NCBI RefSeq assembly: GCF_013409935.1 | Contig: NZ_JACCCO010000002.1 | Span: 930,001-994,000 of the forward strand | Reading direction: 5' to 3' | Length of the DNA stretch: 64,000 nt | DNA from: Streptosporangium sandarakinum | Lineage (GTDB): Bacteria > Actinomycetota > Actinomycetes > Streptosporangiales > Streptosporangiaceae | Shown here: positions 1 to 9,139 of the stretch, one piece after another | Layout: every line of letters starts with the position of its first letter | Numbering within the stretch: position 1 is the first letter of the stretch | The notes under the pieces: model-generated | Told to the model about the DNA's origin: nothing | Databases searched by the model: none | What the model saw: the letters and a program-made list of their open reading frames with translations, nothing else | Position numbers and translations under genes: made by a program

Positions 1-307
1 CTCGCGCCCACCCCGTGACTTATATGTCACACAGAGCGACAAAAGGAACTACCCCCGCGAACATCATCGAATGGCATGTTAGCGATCTAGAGCCGCACAA
101 CTAACGCGCGCATATATTACGGCCTCATAACATTTCAACGACTTCACAACAAACGCCCAGGCCAGCGAGGCGTCATCCTTTTAATAACCGCCCGGCGGTC
201 ATGGCCGCCACCTGCGTGATAGTTGATACTTCATCCATTTCTGTACCGGCCAAACGTGGTTGAGCTACTGTTGGCGATCACTGCGCGACGTGACGGGGAG
301 GGTGGAG
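1..307. other. Gene-free left edge, upstream region of the first T7SS gene
   Basis: No convincing reading frame is seen here. The stretch is clearly less G+C-rich than the rest of the window, as expected of a promoter region. An inverted repeat with arms GTGAC and GTCAC separated by ttatat lies at 15-30. The ribosome binding site of the next gene (GGGGAGG, 295-301) ends the region. No promoter hexamers could be assigned with confidence. Confidence 0.5.
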
Positions 308-1978
308 TTGGCCGAGAGCCTCAACATCGAACGCCTGCTCAACTGGGGCGAGACTCAGACCCCACCCACCACCGGCCCGGTGGAGATCATCCGTCCCGCC
401 GAAGACGGCGCGGAAGCGGCCTCCACGGCGCAGGCGTCCGCGGCGTCCGACTTCTCCGGCCTCACCGGCTACGAGGGTCCGATCGACCTGGCCACGTCGC
501 CCGCGTCGTCCGCCCTCGGCGCCGACGCCTCCGCGACGGCCGTGGGAACGGGTGGCGCCGCGCCCGGAGGGTCTCCCGACGACGGCCCCAAGCAGGAGAT
601 CATCACGGACCCGTACGGCGAGGCCGGCCCCGCCGGGGGGGCGGCGAACGACGGCGGGGCGGCCGCGGACGGCCCGCGCGGCTCCGCTGACGGCTCCCCC
701 TTCGACGACTCCCGGGACCCGGACGACGGCTCGCGCGGCTCCGGTGAGGACCCGGCCACCGACGTCTCCCGGGACCCGGACGACGGGTCCGGGGACCCGG
801 ACGGTGACGCGGGGGTTCCCGAGGGCGAGGCGCACGACCCGGGTGAGACCGGGGACGCCGATTCCGACGAGCCCGGATACATCGAGCCGAGCGGACCGGA
901 CGACGACGCCGGGTCCGGCGACGGCGACGCGACCGGGCCGGATGATGAGATCTACCCCGACGACCCGAACGGCGACGTGACCGAGGACCCCAATCCGCCG
1001 GGCACCGACGGCCCGGCGGACTCCGGCGACCCCGGCGACCAGGGGAACCCCGGGGACTCCGGGAATCCGGGTGACCAGGGGAACCCCGGCGGCTCCGACG
1101 GCTCCGGGACGGGTGACACGAGCGGTCCGGGAACCGGCGACACCGGCGGCCCGGGAACCGGCGACCCGACCGTCCCCGTCGAGCCCGGCGGTTCCGGTAA
1201 CCCGACCGACCCCACGAACCCGTCCGATCCGAACGCCCCCGGAGGCGGCACCGACCCCACGTCGCCGGGCCAGCCGGAGACCCCGGGCGCGGAGACCCCG
1301 GGTGCGGAGATGCCGGGCACCGAGCTGCCCGGCACGGGCACCCCGGGCACCGGGACCCCCGGCACGGAGACCCCCGGCGCCGAGACGCCGGGCCTGGAGA
1401 CTCCGGCGGTGCCGAGCGGGTCGCCCGGCGGCGGCGATACGGGCGGCGGCGGGATGCCCAGCGGCCTCGGCAACACCGGAGGCGGCGGCTCCGGACCGGG
1501 TGGGCTCGGAGGCGGAGCCGGCGCCCCGGACCTGGCGGAGCAGCAGAAGAAGGCCGCCGAGGAACAGAAGAAGGCGGCCGAGGAGCAGCGGAAAGCCGCC
1601 GAGGAACAGAAGAAGAAGCAGGCCGCCCAGCAGCGTGAGCAGTACCTCACCACGAAGGGCGTGGGCGACCACTGGCGCAAGGCCGACACCACCGCGCTGA
1701 CCAAGCTCAGCGGCAAGATCAAGGCCATCGGTGACGAGGGCGGGGAGGCCGCCACCGCCCACTCCAACGCCTCCGGCATCGACCTGGGCGGCTTCCCCGG
1801 CCTGGGCGTGCTCGGCCTGATGGGGCTCAACTCCGCGCACAACGGGACCCGCGACAACATGGTCAGGTACCTGGAGTCGGCCAGGACGCACCTGAACACC
1901 ACGATGAGCGGGCAGCTGAAAGAGGGATCGACGGTCATCAAGGCCGCCGAGGACGCCAACACACTCAAGGGAGTCTGA
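308..1978 (+). CDS. Low-complexity Pro/Gly/Asp-rich protein with coiled coil and C-terminal helical domain, candidate T7SS substrate
   Basis: Function not recognised by family. I chose the TTG at 308 (MAESLNIERLLNW...) because GGGGAGG sits 6 nt upstream; an in-frame frame extends back to 260 without a good ribosome binding site. The 556-residue product has a long disordered stretch (about 30-405) with DPDDGS-like and TPGxE/TGTPG repeats, then a charged coiled coil of AEEQKKA repeats (about 410-445) and a roughly 110-residue Ala/Gly-containing helical C-terminal domain. No classical signal peptide is visible. The next gene follows 6 nt after the stop. Its place beside eccD and eccC suggests that it is exported by, or part of, the ESX apparatus; that is an inference. 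Confidence 0.75.
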   Translation: MAESLNIERLLNWGETQTPPTTGPVEIIRPAEDGAEAASTAQASAASDFSGLTGYEGPIDLATSPASSALGADASATAVGTGGAAPGGSPDDGPKQEIITDPYGEAGPAGGAANDGGAAADGPRGSADGSPFDDSRDPDDGSRGSGEDPATDVSRDPDDGSGDPDGDAGVPEGEAHDPGETGDADSDEPGYIEPSGPDDDAGSGDGDATGPDDEIYPDDPNGDVTEDPNPPGTDGPADSGDPGDQGNPGDSGNPGDQGNPGGSDGSGTGDTSGPGTGDTGGPGTGDPTVPVEPGGSGNPTDPTNPSDPNAPGGGTDPTSPGQPETPGAETPGAEMPGTELPGTGTPGTGTPGTETPGAETPGLETPAVPSGSPGGGDTGGGGMPSGLGNTGGGGSGPGGLGGGAGAPDLAEQQKKAAEEQKKAAEEQRKAAEEQKKKQAAQQREQYLTTKGVGDHWRKADTTALTKLSGKIKAIGDEGGEAATAHSNASGIDLGGFPGLGVLGLMGLNSAHNGTRDNMVRYLESARTHLNTTMSGQLKEGSTVIKAAEDANTLKGV

Positions 1979-1984
1979 GCGGGC

Positions 1985-2737
1985 ATGGACGTCTACAGCT
2001 CGGGGACGGGCCTCTACACGACCTCGCTCGCCATGTGCGTGGCCAGCGCCGCCATCCCCAACAGCCCGATGTTCTCCTACGCCTGCCGGATGGCCGCCGC
2101 GGCGATCGGCGTCCTGTACTCCAGCCCGAGCGACATCAAAGGGTGTGGAGACGGCTGGAAGGGCCTGAACCCCCACATCGAAAAAACGAAGACCGCCATC
2201 AAGGACGCGGCGAAGTCGGTGTCCGACGAGGAGTGGAAGAAGATGGGCCGCGAGGAGTTCGACGCGGCCTACAAGCAGTTCTGCGACGAGCTGGACAAGT
2301 GCAAGGGCATGAACGACGCCGTCGGGGGCTGCATGGACGGAGCCGCGAAGATGTCGTTCGCCGGCGCGCTCGTCTCGACGACCGGGTCCGGAATCCTGTT
2401 CGGGTTCGCCATGGCGGCGATGGCCAGCAAGGTCGTCCCCGGCATCGGCCAGGCCGCCTCCCTGGCCATCCAGAGCGCCGGGATCACGTACGCCAACATC
2501 TTCCAGACGGGCCTGAAGAACATGGCGACGAAGAACCTCAAGGTCCTGGGAGCCGCCGCCATGATCGCCGCGATGGCCGGCCAGTTCTTCTCCCAGTCCA
2601 CCCAGCAGAAGCTGGCCACGGCGACGACCCCGGCCAACGGCGACATGCCCGCCTTCGAGCAGGTGATGATCGAGGGCCTGCCCGTGTCCACCAAGGGGCT
2701 GCCGGGTGCGTCGGGCACGAAGACGCCGGGGGGCTGA
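1985..2737 (+). CDS. WXG-like membrane-associated protein, T7SS-linked
   Basis: A 250-residue protein, starting at ATG 1985 with a GAGCGGG ribosome binding site overlapping the upstream stop region, so probably translationally coupled to the preceding gene. A W-K-G turn near residue 58 is followed by an amphipathic helix with DEEWKKMG..FDAAYKQF, reminiscent of the helical hairpin of WXG100 proteins. Residues about 113-205 contain long hydrophobic, small-residue-rich helices typical of pore-forming or membrane-inserting segments. Several cysteines occur (GCGDG, CDELDKCKG, GGCMDG). There is no signal peptide. Likely role: an effector or partner of the neighbouring gene secreted by the ESX system; no specific activity can be assigned. 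Confidence 0.7.
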   Translation: MDVYSSGTGLYTTSLAMCVASAAIPNSPMFSYACRMAAAAIGVLYSSPSDIKGCGDGWKGLNPHIEKTKTAIKDAAKSVSDEEWKKMGREEFDAAYKQFCDELDKCKGMNDAVGGCMDGAAKMSFAGALVSTTGSGILFGFAMAAMASKVVPGIGQAASLAIQSAGITYANIFQTGLKNMATKNLKVLGAAAMIAAMAGQFFSQSTQQKLATATTPANGDMPAFEQVMIEGLPVSTKGLPGASGTKTPGG

Positions 2738-2738
2738 C

Positions 2739-2769
2739 CCGCCACCCGCGCCCCGGCGCCCCGTGGCGG
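2739..2769. terminator. Hairpin between convergent genes
   Basis: CCGCCAC (2739-2745) pairs with GTGGCGG (2763-2769) around a GC-rich loop, directly between the stop codons of two convergent genes. No T-run follows, as is common in high-GC actinomycetes. It probably serves both directions. Confidence 0.45.
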
Positions 2770-3216
2770 CTACAGGTCCAGACGGCGGCGGATGCGGTCG
2801 AGCTCGCCCATGACGTCCTCGAACGTCCGGTTGTAGGCCGCCTCGGCGCTCTTGAGCTGCTGCAGCGCCGCGTCCGGGTCCTGGACCAACCGCATCGGGT
2901 TGTCCTCCTCGCCGAACGCCTCGGCCATGGCGGCGTTGACCTGGTCCTGGAGGTCCTGCGTGGCGGCGTGCAGGACCTCCTTGATCCGCTCGGCCAGCTC
3001 GCCGGAGCTGAGCCGCATCGCCTTGGGGTGGAGCTGGAGTTCCCGCAGCCCCTCGGCGGCGTACTCCACGATGACCAGGCCGTCATCGTCCTGGGCGCGC
3101 CCGACCAGCGTCGCCAGGGACTTCTGGAGCTCTTCCATCTTGGCGAACTGACCATCGGCCCCGCTCAGGAGCTTGTCAACATCAATGTTCGCGAAATCCC
3201 CGAACTCCGCCGTCAT
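2770..3216 (-). CDS. YbaB/EbfC-like small protein of the T7SS locus
   Basis: A 148-residue acidic helical protein. ATG 3216 (MTAEFGDF...) is preferred because GAGGGGG lies just upstream; a frame extends 8 codons further without an RBS. The core resembles YbaB/EbfC nucleoid-associated proteins: an N-terminal helix (KMEELQKSL), a beta segment (DGLVIVEYAAEGLRELQLHP), then S.GELAERIKEVLHAA and a C-terminal coiled coil. Proteins of this shape are repeatedly found beside WXG100 and EccC genes in actinomycetes, where their role (DNA binding, or chaperone-like helical partner) is unsettled. A second protein of the same type is encoded at 20192-20596 at the head of the toxin operon. Confidence 0.75.
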   Translation of the reverse strand: MTAEFGDFANIDVDKLLSGADGQFAKMEELQKSLATLVGRAQDDDGLVIVEYAAEGLRELQLHPKAMRLSSGELAERIKEVLHAATQDLQDQVNAAMAEAFGEEDNPMRLVQDPDAALQQLKSAEAAYNRTFEDVMGELDRIRRRLDL

Positions 3217-3346
3217 CGGTCGCCCCCTCTTACCCAGCACTCACTCATCCCGGACCGCACAAAGGCCGGTTTCCGCGGAAAGCTAACCGCACCCGATCAC
3301 ACCTCCGCAATCCACTCGGTGACATTCCGTCGGACCCGGCCCCGGT

Positions 3347-4792
3347 TCAGCCGGCCAGGCCGCGCACCCAGGAGTAGACGTCCAGCACGCCGAGGGCCAG
3401 GGGGAAAAGCGTGATGATCAACAGGATCTCCAGGATGTCCCCGGCCCGGCCCCAGAACGGGGACGGCTTGCCGTGGCGCAGCCACAGCCCCATCCCCGCC
3501 GCGACCGCCGCCGCGCACATCAGCCCCATCACCGCGATGATCGCCGCCACCCCGCCCGCGCCCGCCACCCGGGCGAGCGCGAAGAGGACGAGCCCGGCGA
3601 GGCCCGCCGCGACCAGCCAGAGCCGCTGGCCGAACCCGCGGAAGACGCGCGAGCGCAGCAGCAGGGTCAGCGCCAGCGTCACCGTCGCCGCCATGGCGAC
3701 CCAGTCGTCCTCCAGCGCCAGGTAGAGCTCCGTCCCCAGGGCGACCATCCCGAGCCCGGCGACCATGCCGGTGGCGTAGGCCTGCGCCCGGAGTGTGCGC
3801 TCCCGGACCGACGGCCCGTCGACCCGCTGGTTGTCGCCGCGCAGTTCCTCGGCGTTGGTGGGCATCGAGGGCATCGGCATCCCGGCGGCCCGGAACGACA
3901 CCGTCGGGATCAGGGAACTGAACGCCAGCAGGACCGTGAGCGTGACCGCGGCGACCCCGGCCGGGGAGGCGCCGGACACCATCACGACGCCGGAGCTCAC
4001 CGCCCCGGCCATCGCGGCGATCGCCGTGCCGAGGAACCCCTGCACGCCGTCGGCGATGGCGATCACGGCGACCGTCGCCACGAGGCCGACGGTGGCGAAC
4101 GCGGCGAGCAGGTGCGCCGCCCCCAGTCCGGTCAGCCCGCCGTTCCCGGCGGGCGTCAGCAGCCCGGCGATGAAGCCGTACGGCAGGGCCGCGTGGCCGA
4201 CCAGCGCGCCCGCGAAGGAGTCGCCCACCACCCGTGACACCAGGGCCCCGGCCACGACCAGCAGCAGGGCGATCACCCCGGCGACCACGGCGGAGGCCGT
4301 CCACGGCGGCCCGGCGAACACCAGCGTCACCGCCCCGGCGGCCAGCAGGGCCATGGCCGAGCCCATGCCGACCAGGCGGGTGTGCGAGGAGGTCCAGTTG
4401 CCGGCGCTCTCCCTGACGCCGGTGGCGACCACGTCGGCCACGTCGTCGAACATGGCGGGGGGCGCGGCGGCCTCGCGCGGCCGCAGGTAGAGCACCTCGC
4501 CGTCGAGCACGCCCAGCGCCCCCAGGCTCTGGGCGATGTCGAGGGGCGGTCCGCCGGGGCGCTGGAGCACCCACCCGGGGGCCGTCGCCGCCTCTCCCCC
4601 GATCTCGCCCATCGCCCGCAGCAGGCCGGGCAGCACGTGCGGGAGCGGGATGTCGGCGGGCAGCGCCAGGTCGGCCTTCTTGCGGGGTCCGACGATCGTG
4701 ACGTGGCACAGGGCGGGCAGCGGCGCGGCGAACTGGGCGAGCGCGCCCTGCGGCGCCGGAACCGGGACGGGCGGCTGGGCCAGCGACCTCAC
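3347..4792 (-). CDS. eccD: Type VII secretion integral membrane protein EccD
   Basis: EccD forms the multi-pass channel part of the ESX inner-membrane complex. The 481-residue product starts with a ubiquitin/YukD-like domain (about 28-105: CHVTIVGPRKKADLALP..., GEVLYLRP), then a linker and about eleven hydrophobic helices from residue 140 to the C-terminus. This is the standard EccD layout and normal length. The start is GTG 4792, with AGGAGG 6 nt upstream. It diverges from eccC across 155 bp. The downstream gene on the same strand is the YbaB-like protein, 130 bp away. EccB, EccE and mycosin, the usual partners, are absent from the window. Confidence 0.93.
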   Translation of the reverse strand: MRSLAQPPVPVPAPQGALAQFAAPLPALCHVTIVGPRKKADLALPADIPLPHVLPGLLRAMGEIGGEAATAPGWVLQRPGGPPLDIAQSLGALGVLDGEVLYLRPREAAAPPAMFDDVADVVATGVRESAGNWTSSHTRLVGMGSAMALLAAGAVTLVFAGPPWTASAVVAGVIALLLVVAGALVSRVVGDSFAGALVGHAALPYGFIAGLLTPAGNGGLTGLGAAHLLAAFATVGLVATVAVIAIADGVQGFLGTAIAAMAGAVSSGVVMVSGASPAGVAAVTLTVLLAFSSLIPTVSFRAAGMPMPSMPTNAEELRGDNQRVDGPSVRERTLRAQAYATGMVAGLGMVALGTELYLALEDDWVAMAATVTLALTLLLRSRVFRGFGQRLWLVAAGLAGLVLFALARVAGAGGVAAIIAVMGLMCAAAVAAGMGLWLRHGKPSPFWGRAGDILEILLIITLFPLALGVLDVYSWVRGLAG

Positions 4793-4947
4793 GGTTGTCC
4801 TCCTTTTCCCATATCCATCACGGACATCAGGGATATGCCGGATACCGTAGCGGTGAGAAGAGGGATCATGTGCGATAGCCGTACCCGAACGGCGCCGGAC
4901 GGACGGCGCCGCGGACGGCGAGGAACGACCAGGAAGGCAACCGCAGG
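4793..4947. promoter_or_regulatory. Divergent eccD/eccC promoter region with inverted repeat
   Basis: CATATCC (4810-4816) and GGATATG (4831-4837) form a perfect 7-bp inverted repeat with 14 bp between, a plausible operator for a dimeric regulator. For eccC, CGGACA (4821-4826) and TACCGT (4843-4848) are spaced 16 bp and could be -35/-10 elements. AGGAGG for eccD lies within the same region. Which protein binds is unknown. Confidence 0.5.
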
Positions 4948-7900
4948 GTGAGCATCGTCGTCGTACGGCGCCCCGAGCGCCGGCCCCCGCCCAAGCCGCC
5001 GCGTGGCGAGATCCTGCTCGAATCCCCGCCGGAGATCCCCGAGGTGCAGTCGCAGGGCATGACGGCCGTGCTGACCTACCTGCCGATGGTGGCGGGCGCG
5101 GCCGCGATGGGCCTGATGTTCACCGCGGGCGGCAACGCCAACCCGATCATGTACGTGGCCAGCGGCCTGTTCGGCGTCTCCATGCTCGGCATGACGCTGG
5201 GCCAGCTCGGCCGCCAGTCCGGGGAGCGCCGGCAGCGGCTGAACGGCCTGCGCCGCGACTACTTCCGCTACCTGTCGCAGATCCGCAAGCGGGCGCGGCG
5301 GGCGGCGATCCAGCAGCGCGAGGCGCTGGAGTGGAGCGGCCCCGCCCCCGACTCGCTGTGGTGGGTCGCGATGAGCCAGCGGCTGTGGGAGCGCCGCCCC
5401 CGCGACGACGACTTCGGCACCGTACGGCTCGGCACCGGCGTGCAGAAACTCGCCGTCCAGCTCGTCCCGCCGGACTCCCGGCCGGTCGAGGACCTGGACG
5501 CGCTGACCTCCGGCGCGCTGCGCAGGTTCGTCCGGGCGCACTCGACGGTCGCCGGGCTGCCCGTCGCGGTGGCCCTGCACTCCTTCGCCCGGATCAACCT
5601 CACCGGCGACCCGGTGGCCGTGCGGGAGCTGGTACGGGCGATGATCGCGCAGATCACCGTGTTCCACTCCCCCGACGACATGCGGATCATGGTGTGCGCC
5701 AGCAAGGAGTGGATGGCCCAGTGGGACTGGGTCAAGTGGCTGCCGCACGCCCTGCACCCGGAGGAGACCGACGCCGCCGGCCCGGTTCGGCTCATGGCCG
5801 AGAACCTCGCCGAGCTCGACCGGCTCGTCGGCGGGGAGCTGAAGGAACGGGCGCGGTTCCGGCCCGGCGCCTCCACCGACGCCCTGCCGTACCACGTGCT
5901 GATCCTGGACGGCGGGCACGTGCCGCACGACTCCCAGCTCGGCACCGACGCCATCCAGGGCGTCACCGTGATCGACCTGTCGGGGTCGGCGGGGGCGATC
6001 GAGGAGAAGAGCACGCTGCGGCTGGAGGTCCAGCCGGACGGCTTCCACATGGTCAAGGTGGACCACGCGGGCAAGCGCAGCTCGACCCGGCTCGGCGACC
6101 CCGACCGGCTGGACTTCCTGCGGACCGAGGGCCTGGCCCGGCAGCTCGCGCCGCTGCGCGCGTCCACCGCCACGGGGGGCGGCGAGGCCCAGGACGTCCT
6201 GTCGGTCAACACCTCGCTGACCGACCTGCTCGGCGTCGGCGACCCGACGCGCCTCGACGCGGGAGTGACCTGGCGCCCCAGGGCCGGGCGCAACCGGCTG
6301 CGGGTGCCGATCGGCCTCGGCGTGGACGGCCGGCTGGTCGAGCTGGACATCAAGGAGTCGGCGCAGGGCGGGATGGGGCCGCACGGCCTGGTCATCGGCG
6401 CCACCGGCTCGGGCAAGAGCGAGCTGCTGCGCACCCTGGTCCTCGGCCTGGCGATCACCCACTCCTCGGAGATCCTGAACTTCGTCCTGGTCGACTTCAA
6501 GGGCGGCGCGACCTTCCTGGGCCTGGAGACGCTCTCCCACGTCTCGGCGGTCATCACCAACCTGGAGGACGAGCTCCCCCTCGTCGACCGCATGTACGAC
6601 GCCCTGCACGGCGAGATGATCCGCCGCCAGGAGCTGCTGCGCGCGGCCGGCAACTACGCCTCCCTGCGCGACTACGAGCGCGCCCGCGAGCAGGGCGCCG
6701 ACCTGCGCCCGATGCCCACGCTGTTCGTCGTGATCGACGAGTTCAGCGAGCTGCTGACGGCCAAACCGGAGTTCATCGAGCTGTTCGTGATGATCGGCCG
6801 GCTCGGCCGCTCGCTCGGCGTGCACCTGCTGCTGGCCTCCCAGCGCCTGGAGGAGGGCCGGCTGCGCGGCCTGGACACCCACCTGTCCTACCGGGTGGGC
6901 CTGCGGACCTTCTCCGCGATGGAGAGCCGGGTCGTGCTGGGCGTCGCCGACGCCTACGAGCTGCCACCCGCGCCGGGCAACGGCTACCTGAAGTTCGACA
7001 CCACCGGGATGACCCGGTTCAAGGCCGCCTACGTGTCGGGCGCCTACCAGGCCGACCCGCACCACGCGGCGGCCGCGGACGGCAGTGCGCCGGTGCGGGA
7101 GGTCGTGGAGTACGGGCCGGAGTTCGCGCCGGTGCCGGTCGTGGCCGAACCCCCCAGGAAGGAGCTGGCCCCGGCGGAGAGCACCCCCGCCAAGGGCAAC
7201 TCCCTCAGCCTGCTGGACATCGTCGTCGACCGGCTGAAGGGCCAGGGGCCGCCCGCCCACCGGATCTGGCTCCCGCCGCTGGCCGACGCGCCGACCCTCG
7301 CCCACCTGCTGCCGCCGCTGTCGGTCACGCCCGAGCTGGGCCTGACCACCACCGGATGGGCGGGCCGGGGACGGCTGCACGCGGTCATCGGCATCATCGA
7401 CAAGCCGTTCGAGCAGCGCAGCGACCCGTTCTGGCTGGACGTCTCCGGCGCGGCCGGGCACGTCGGCGTCGCCGGCGGCACCCAGAGCGGCAAGAGCACG
7501 ATCCTGCGCACGCTCATCACCAGCATGGCGCTCACGCACACCCCCCGCGAGGTGCAGTTCTACTGCCTGGACTTCGGCGGCGGCTCGCTCGCCTCGCTGG
7601 AGGGCCTGCCCCACGTGGGCGGCGTCGCCACCCGCCTGGACACCGACCGGGTCCGCCGTACGGTGGCCGAGGTCTCCACCCTGCTGGAGCAGCGGGAACG
7701 CGACTTCGCCGAGCAGGGCATCGACTCGATCGCCGTCTACCGGCGGCAGGTGGCCGACGGCGCGATCGAGGGCGACCGGTTCGGCGACGTCTTCCTGGTG
7801 GTGGACGGCTGGCTGACCGTCCGGCAGGACTTCGAGTCGCTGGAGCCGGTCATCACCGACCTGGCCGCGCGCGGCCTCGGGTACGGCATCCACGTCGTGG

Positions 7901-8952
7901 CCGCCACCAACAAGTGGTCGGAGTTCCGGCCCGGCATCCGCGACCTGTTCGGCACCCGGGTGGAGCTGAAGCTGGGCGACGCCTACGAGTCGGAGGTCAA
8001 CCGCAAGGCGTCGCTGGCCGTGCCCGAGGGGACCCCGGGACGCGGCCTCACCCGGGAGGGCCTGCACTTCCTGGGGGCGCTGCCGCGGATCGACGGCGTC
8101 CGCAAGGCCGACGACCTCACGGTGGGCGTGCGCGCCCTCGTCGACGCGGTCCGGGAGGCCTGGCAGGGGCCCCCGGCCCCCGGTGTGCGGCTCCTGCCGC
8201 CGGTGCTGCCGGCCGAGACCCTGCCCGGCATCGAGGAGACCGGCCCCGGCCGGATCCCGATCGGCATCGACGAGGCGACCCTGTCGCCCGTCATGCTCGA
8301 CTTCGACACCGACCCGCACTTCATCGTGGTCGGCGACACCGAGAGCGGGAAGTCCAACCTGCTGCGCCTGATCACCGAGGGCCTGGTCGCCCGGCGCACG
8401 CCGCGCGAGGCCATGATGATCGTGATCGACTACCGGCGGACCCTGCTGGACTCGGCCGCCACCGAGCACCGCATCGGCTACGCCGCCTCCAGCGCGGCGG
8501 CGGCCGGCCTGATCGGCGACGCGCGCGCCGCCCTGCTCAAGCGGCTCCCCCCGGCCGACCTGACGCCCGAGCAGCTCCGCAGCAGGAGCTGGTGGCAGGG
8601 TTCGGACCTGTACATCGTCGTCGACGACTACGATCTCGTCGCGACCTCGTCCAACCCGCTGCAACCGCTGGCGGAGCTGCTGCCCCAGGCCCGCGACATC
8701 GGGTTGCACCTGGTCGTGTCCCGCGCGATGGGCGGCATGGGGCGGGCGATGTTCGACCCGGTCGTCCAGCGGCTCAAGGACATGGCCAGCCCCGCGGTCA
8801 TCCTGTCGGGCAACAAGGACGAGGGCTTCCTGTTCGGCAACGTCCGGCCGCACCCGCTGCCGCCGGGCCGCGGCTACTACGTCGACCGCAAGTACGGCGC
8901 GCGGCTGGTCCAGACGGCGTTCCTGCCGCCGCAGGAGCCGGTGGAGGACTGA
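4948..8952 (+). CDS. eccC: Type VII secretion motor ATPase EccC (single-chain, three FtsK/SpoIIIE domains)
   Basis: EccC recognises and drives WXG100-type substrates through the ESX membrane complex. The 1,334-residue chain begins with a short cytosolic segment (MSIVVVRRPERRPPP), two membrane helices (about 45-90), then three ATPase domains. Walker A motifs: GATGSGKS near 484-491, GGTQSGKS near 843, GDTESGKS near 1129. The first domain has a full Walker B with glutamate (LFVVIDEFSEL); domains two (FLVVDGW) and three (YIVVDDYD) lack the usual catalytic Glu, as is common for the regulatory EccC domains. The fused architecture corresponds to EccCa+EccCb of mycobacterial ESX-1. The start is GTG 4948. 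A strong hairpin follows the stop. Confidence 0.95.
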   Translation: MSIVVVRRPERRPPPKPPRGEILLESPPEIPEVQSQGMTAVLTYLPMVAGAAAMGLMFTAGGNANPIMYVASGLFGVSMLGMTLGQLGRQSGERRQRLNGLRRDYFRYLSQIRKRARRAAIQQREALEWSGPAPDSLWWVAMSQRLWERRPRDDDFGTVRLGTGVQKLAVQLVPPDSRPVEDLDALTSGALRRFVRAHSTVAGLPVAVALHSFARINLTGDPVAVRELVRAMIAQITVFHSPDDMRIMVCASKEWMAQWDWVKWLPHALHPEETDAAGPVRLMAENLAELDRLVGGELKERARFRPGASTDALPYHVLILDGGHVPHDSQLGTDAIQGVTVIDLSGSAGAIEEKSTLRLEVQPDGFHMVKVDHAGKRSSTRLGDPDRLDFLRTEGLARQLAPLRASTATGGGEAQDVLSVNTSLTDLLGVGDPTRLDAGVTWRPRAGRNRLRVPIGLGVDGRLVELDIKESAQGGMGPHGLVIGATGSGKSELLRTLVLGLAITHSSEILNFVLVDFKGGATFLGLETLSHVSAVITNLEDELPLVDRMYDALHGEMIRRQELLRAAGNYASLRDYERAREQGADLRPMPTLFVVIDEFSELLTAKPEFIELFVMIGRLGRSLGVHLLLASQRLEEGRLRGLDTHLSYRVGLRTFSAMESRVVLGVADAYELPPAPGNGYLKFDTTGMTRFKAAYVSGAYQADPHHAAAADGSAPVREVVEYGPEFAPVPVVAEPPRKELAPAESTPAKGNSLSLLDIVVDRLKGQGPPAHRIWLPPLADAPTLAHLLPPLSVTPELGLTTTGWAGRGRLHAVIGIIDKPFEQRSDPFWLDVSGAAGHVGVAGGTQSGKSTILRTLITSMALTHTPREVQFYCLDFGGGSLASLEGLPHVGGVATRLDTDRVRRTVAEVSTLLEQRERDFAEQGIDSIAVYRRQVADGAIEGDRFGDVFLVVDGWLTVRQDFESLEPVITDLAARGLGYGIHVVAATNKWSEFRPGIRDLFGTRVELKLGDAYESEVNRKASLAVPEGTPGRGLTREGLHFLGALPRIDGVRKADDLTVGVRALVDAVREAWQGPPAPGVRLLPPVLPAETLPGIEETGPGRIPIGIDEATLSPVMLDFDTDPHFIVVGDTESGKSNLLRLITEGLVARRTPREAMMIVIDYRRTLLDSAATEHRIGYAASSAAAAGLIGDARAALLKRLPPADLTPEQLRSRSWWQGSDLYIVVDDYDLVATSSNPLQPLAELLPQARDIGLHLVVSRAMGGMGRAMFDPVVQRLKDMASPAVILSGNKDEGFLFGNVRPHPLPPGRGYYVDRKYGARLVQTAFLPPQEPVED

Positions 8953-8961
8953 CACCCGGCC

Positions 8962-8999
8962 GCCGGGCCGCCTTCCCGGGCCCGGGGAGGCGGCCCGGC
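8962..8999. terminator. Strong hairpin after eccC
   Basis: A near-perfect GC-rich inverted repeat (arms around GCCGGGCCGCCT and AGGCGGCCCGGC, one mismatch inside, centre CCCGGG) starts 10 nt after the eccC stop. It fits a rho-independent-like actinomycete terminator without a U-tract. Confidence 0.7.
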
Positions 9000-9139
9000 G
9001 GGGACCGGCCGTCGCGGGACGGCGGCCTCCGGAGGCCCCGGCCGCGGTGGGACGGCGGCCGGGCCGGGGCAGGGGTGCCCCGATGGGTAGGGCTCAGGGA
9101 GGCGTCCCGTCCCGGCGAAGACGGCCCTGGAGGAGGAAC

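Noticed and set aside
15..30. GTGAC-ttatat-GTCAC considered as a CRP/FNR-family site
   Set aside because: The half-site spacing (GTGA-N8-TCAC) is two bases longer than the CRP consensus, and the target gene is unclear; kept only as an inverted repeat.
278..2176. A 632-codon minus-strand frame over the first T7SS genes
   Set aside because: It is a shadow of the repeat-rich gene on the plus strand, made of RVAGVAGSRTARV-type low-complexity sequence.
4789..8955. A 1,388-codon minus-strand open frame antisense to eccC
   Set aside because: It mirrors eccC exactly, is composed of Arg/Gly/His/Gln-rich sequence without domains, and has no RBS. It is a GC-bias shadow of the real gene.
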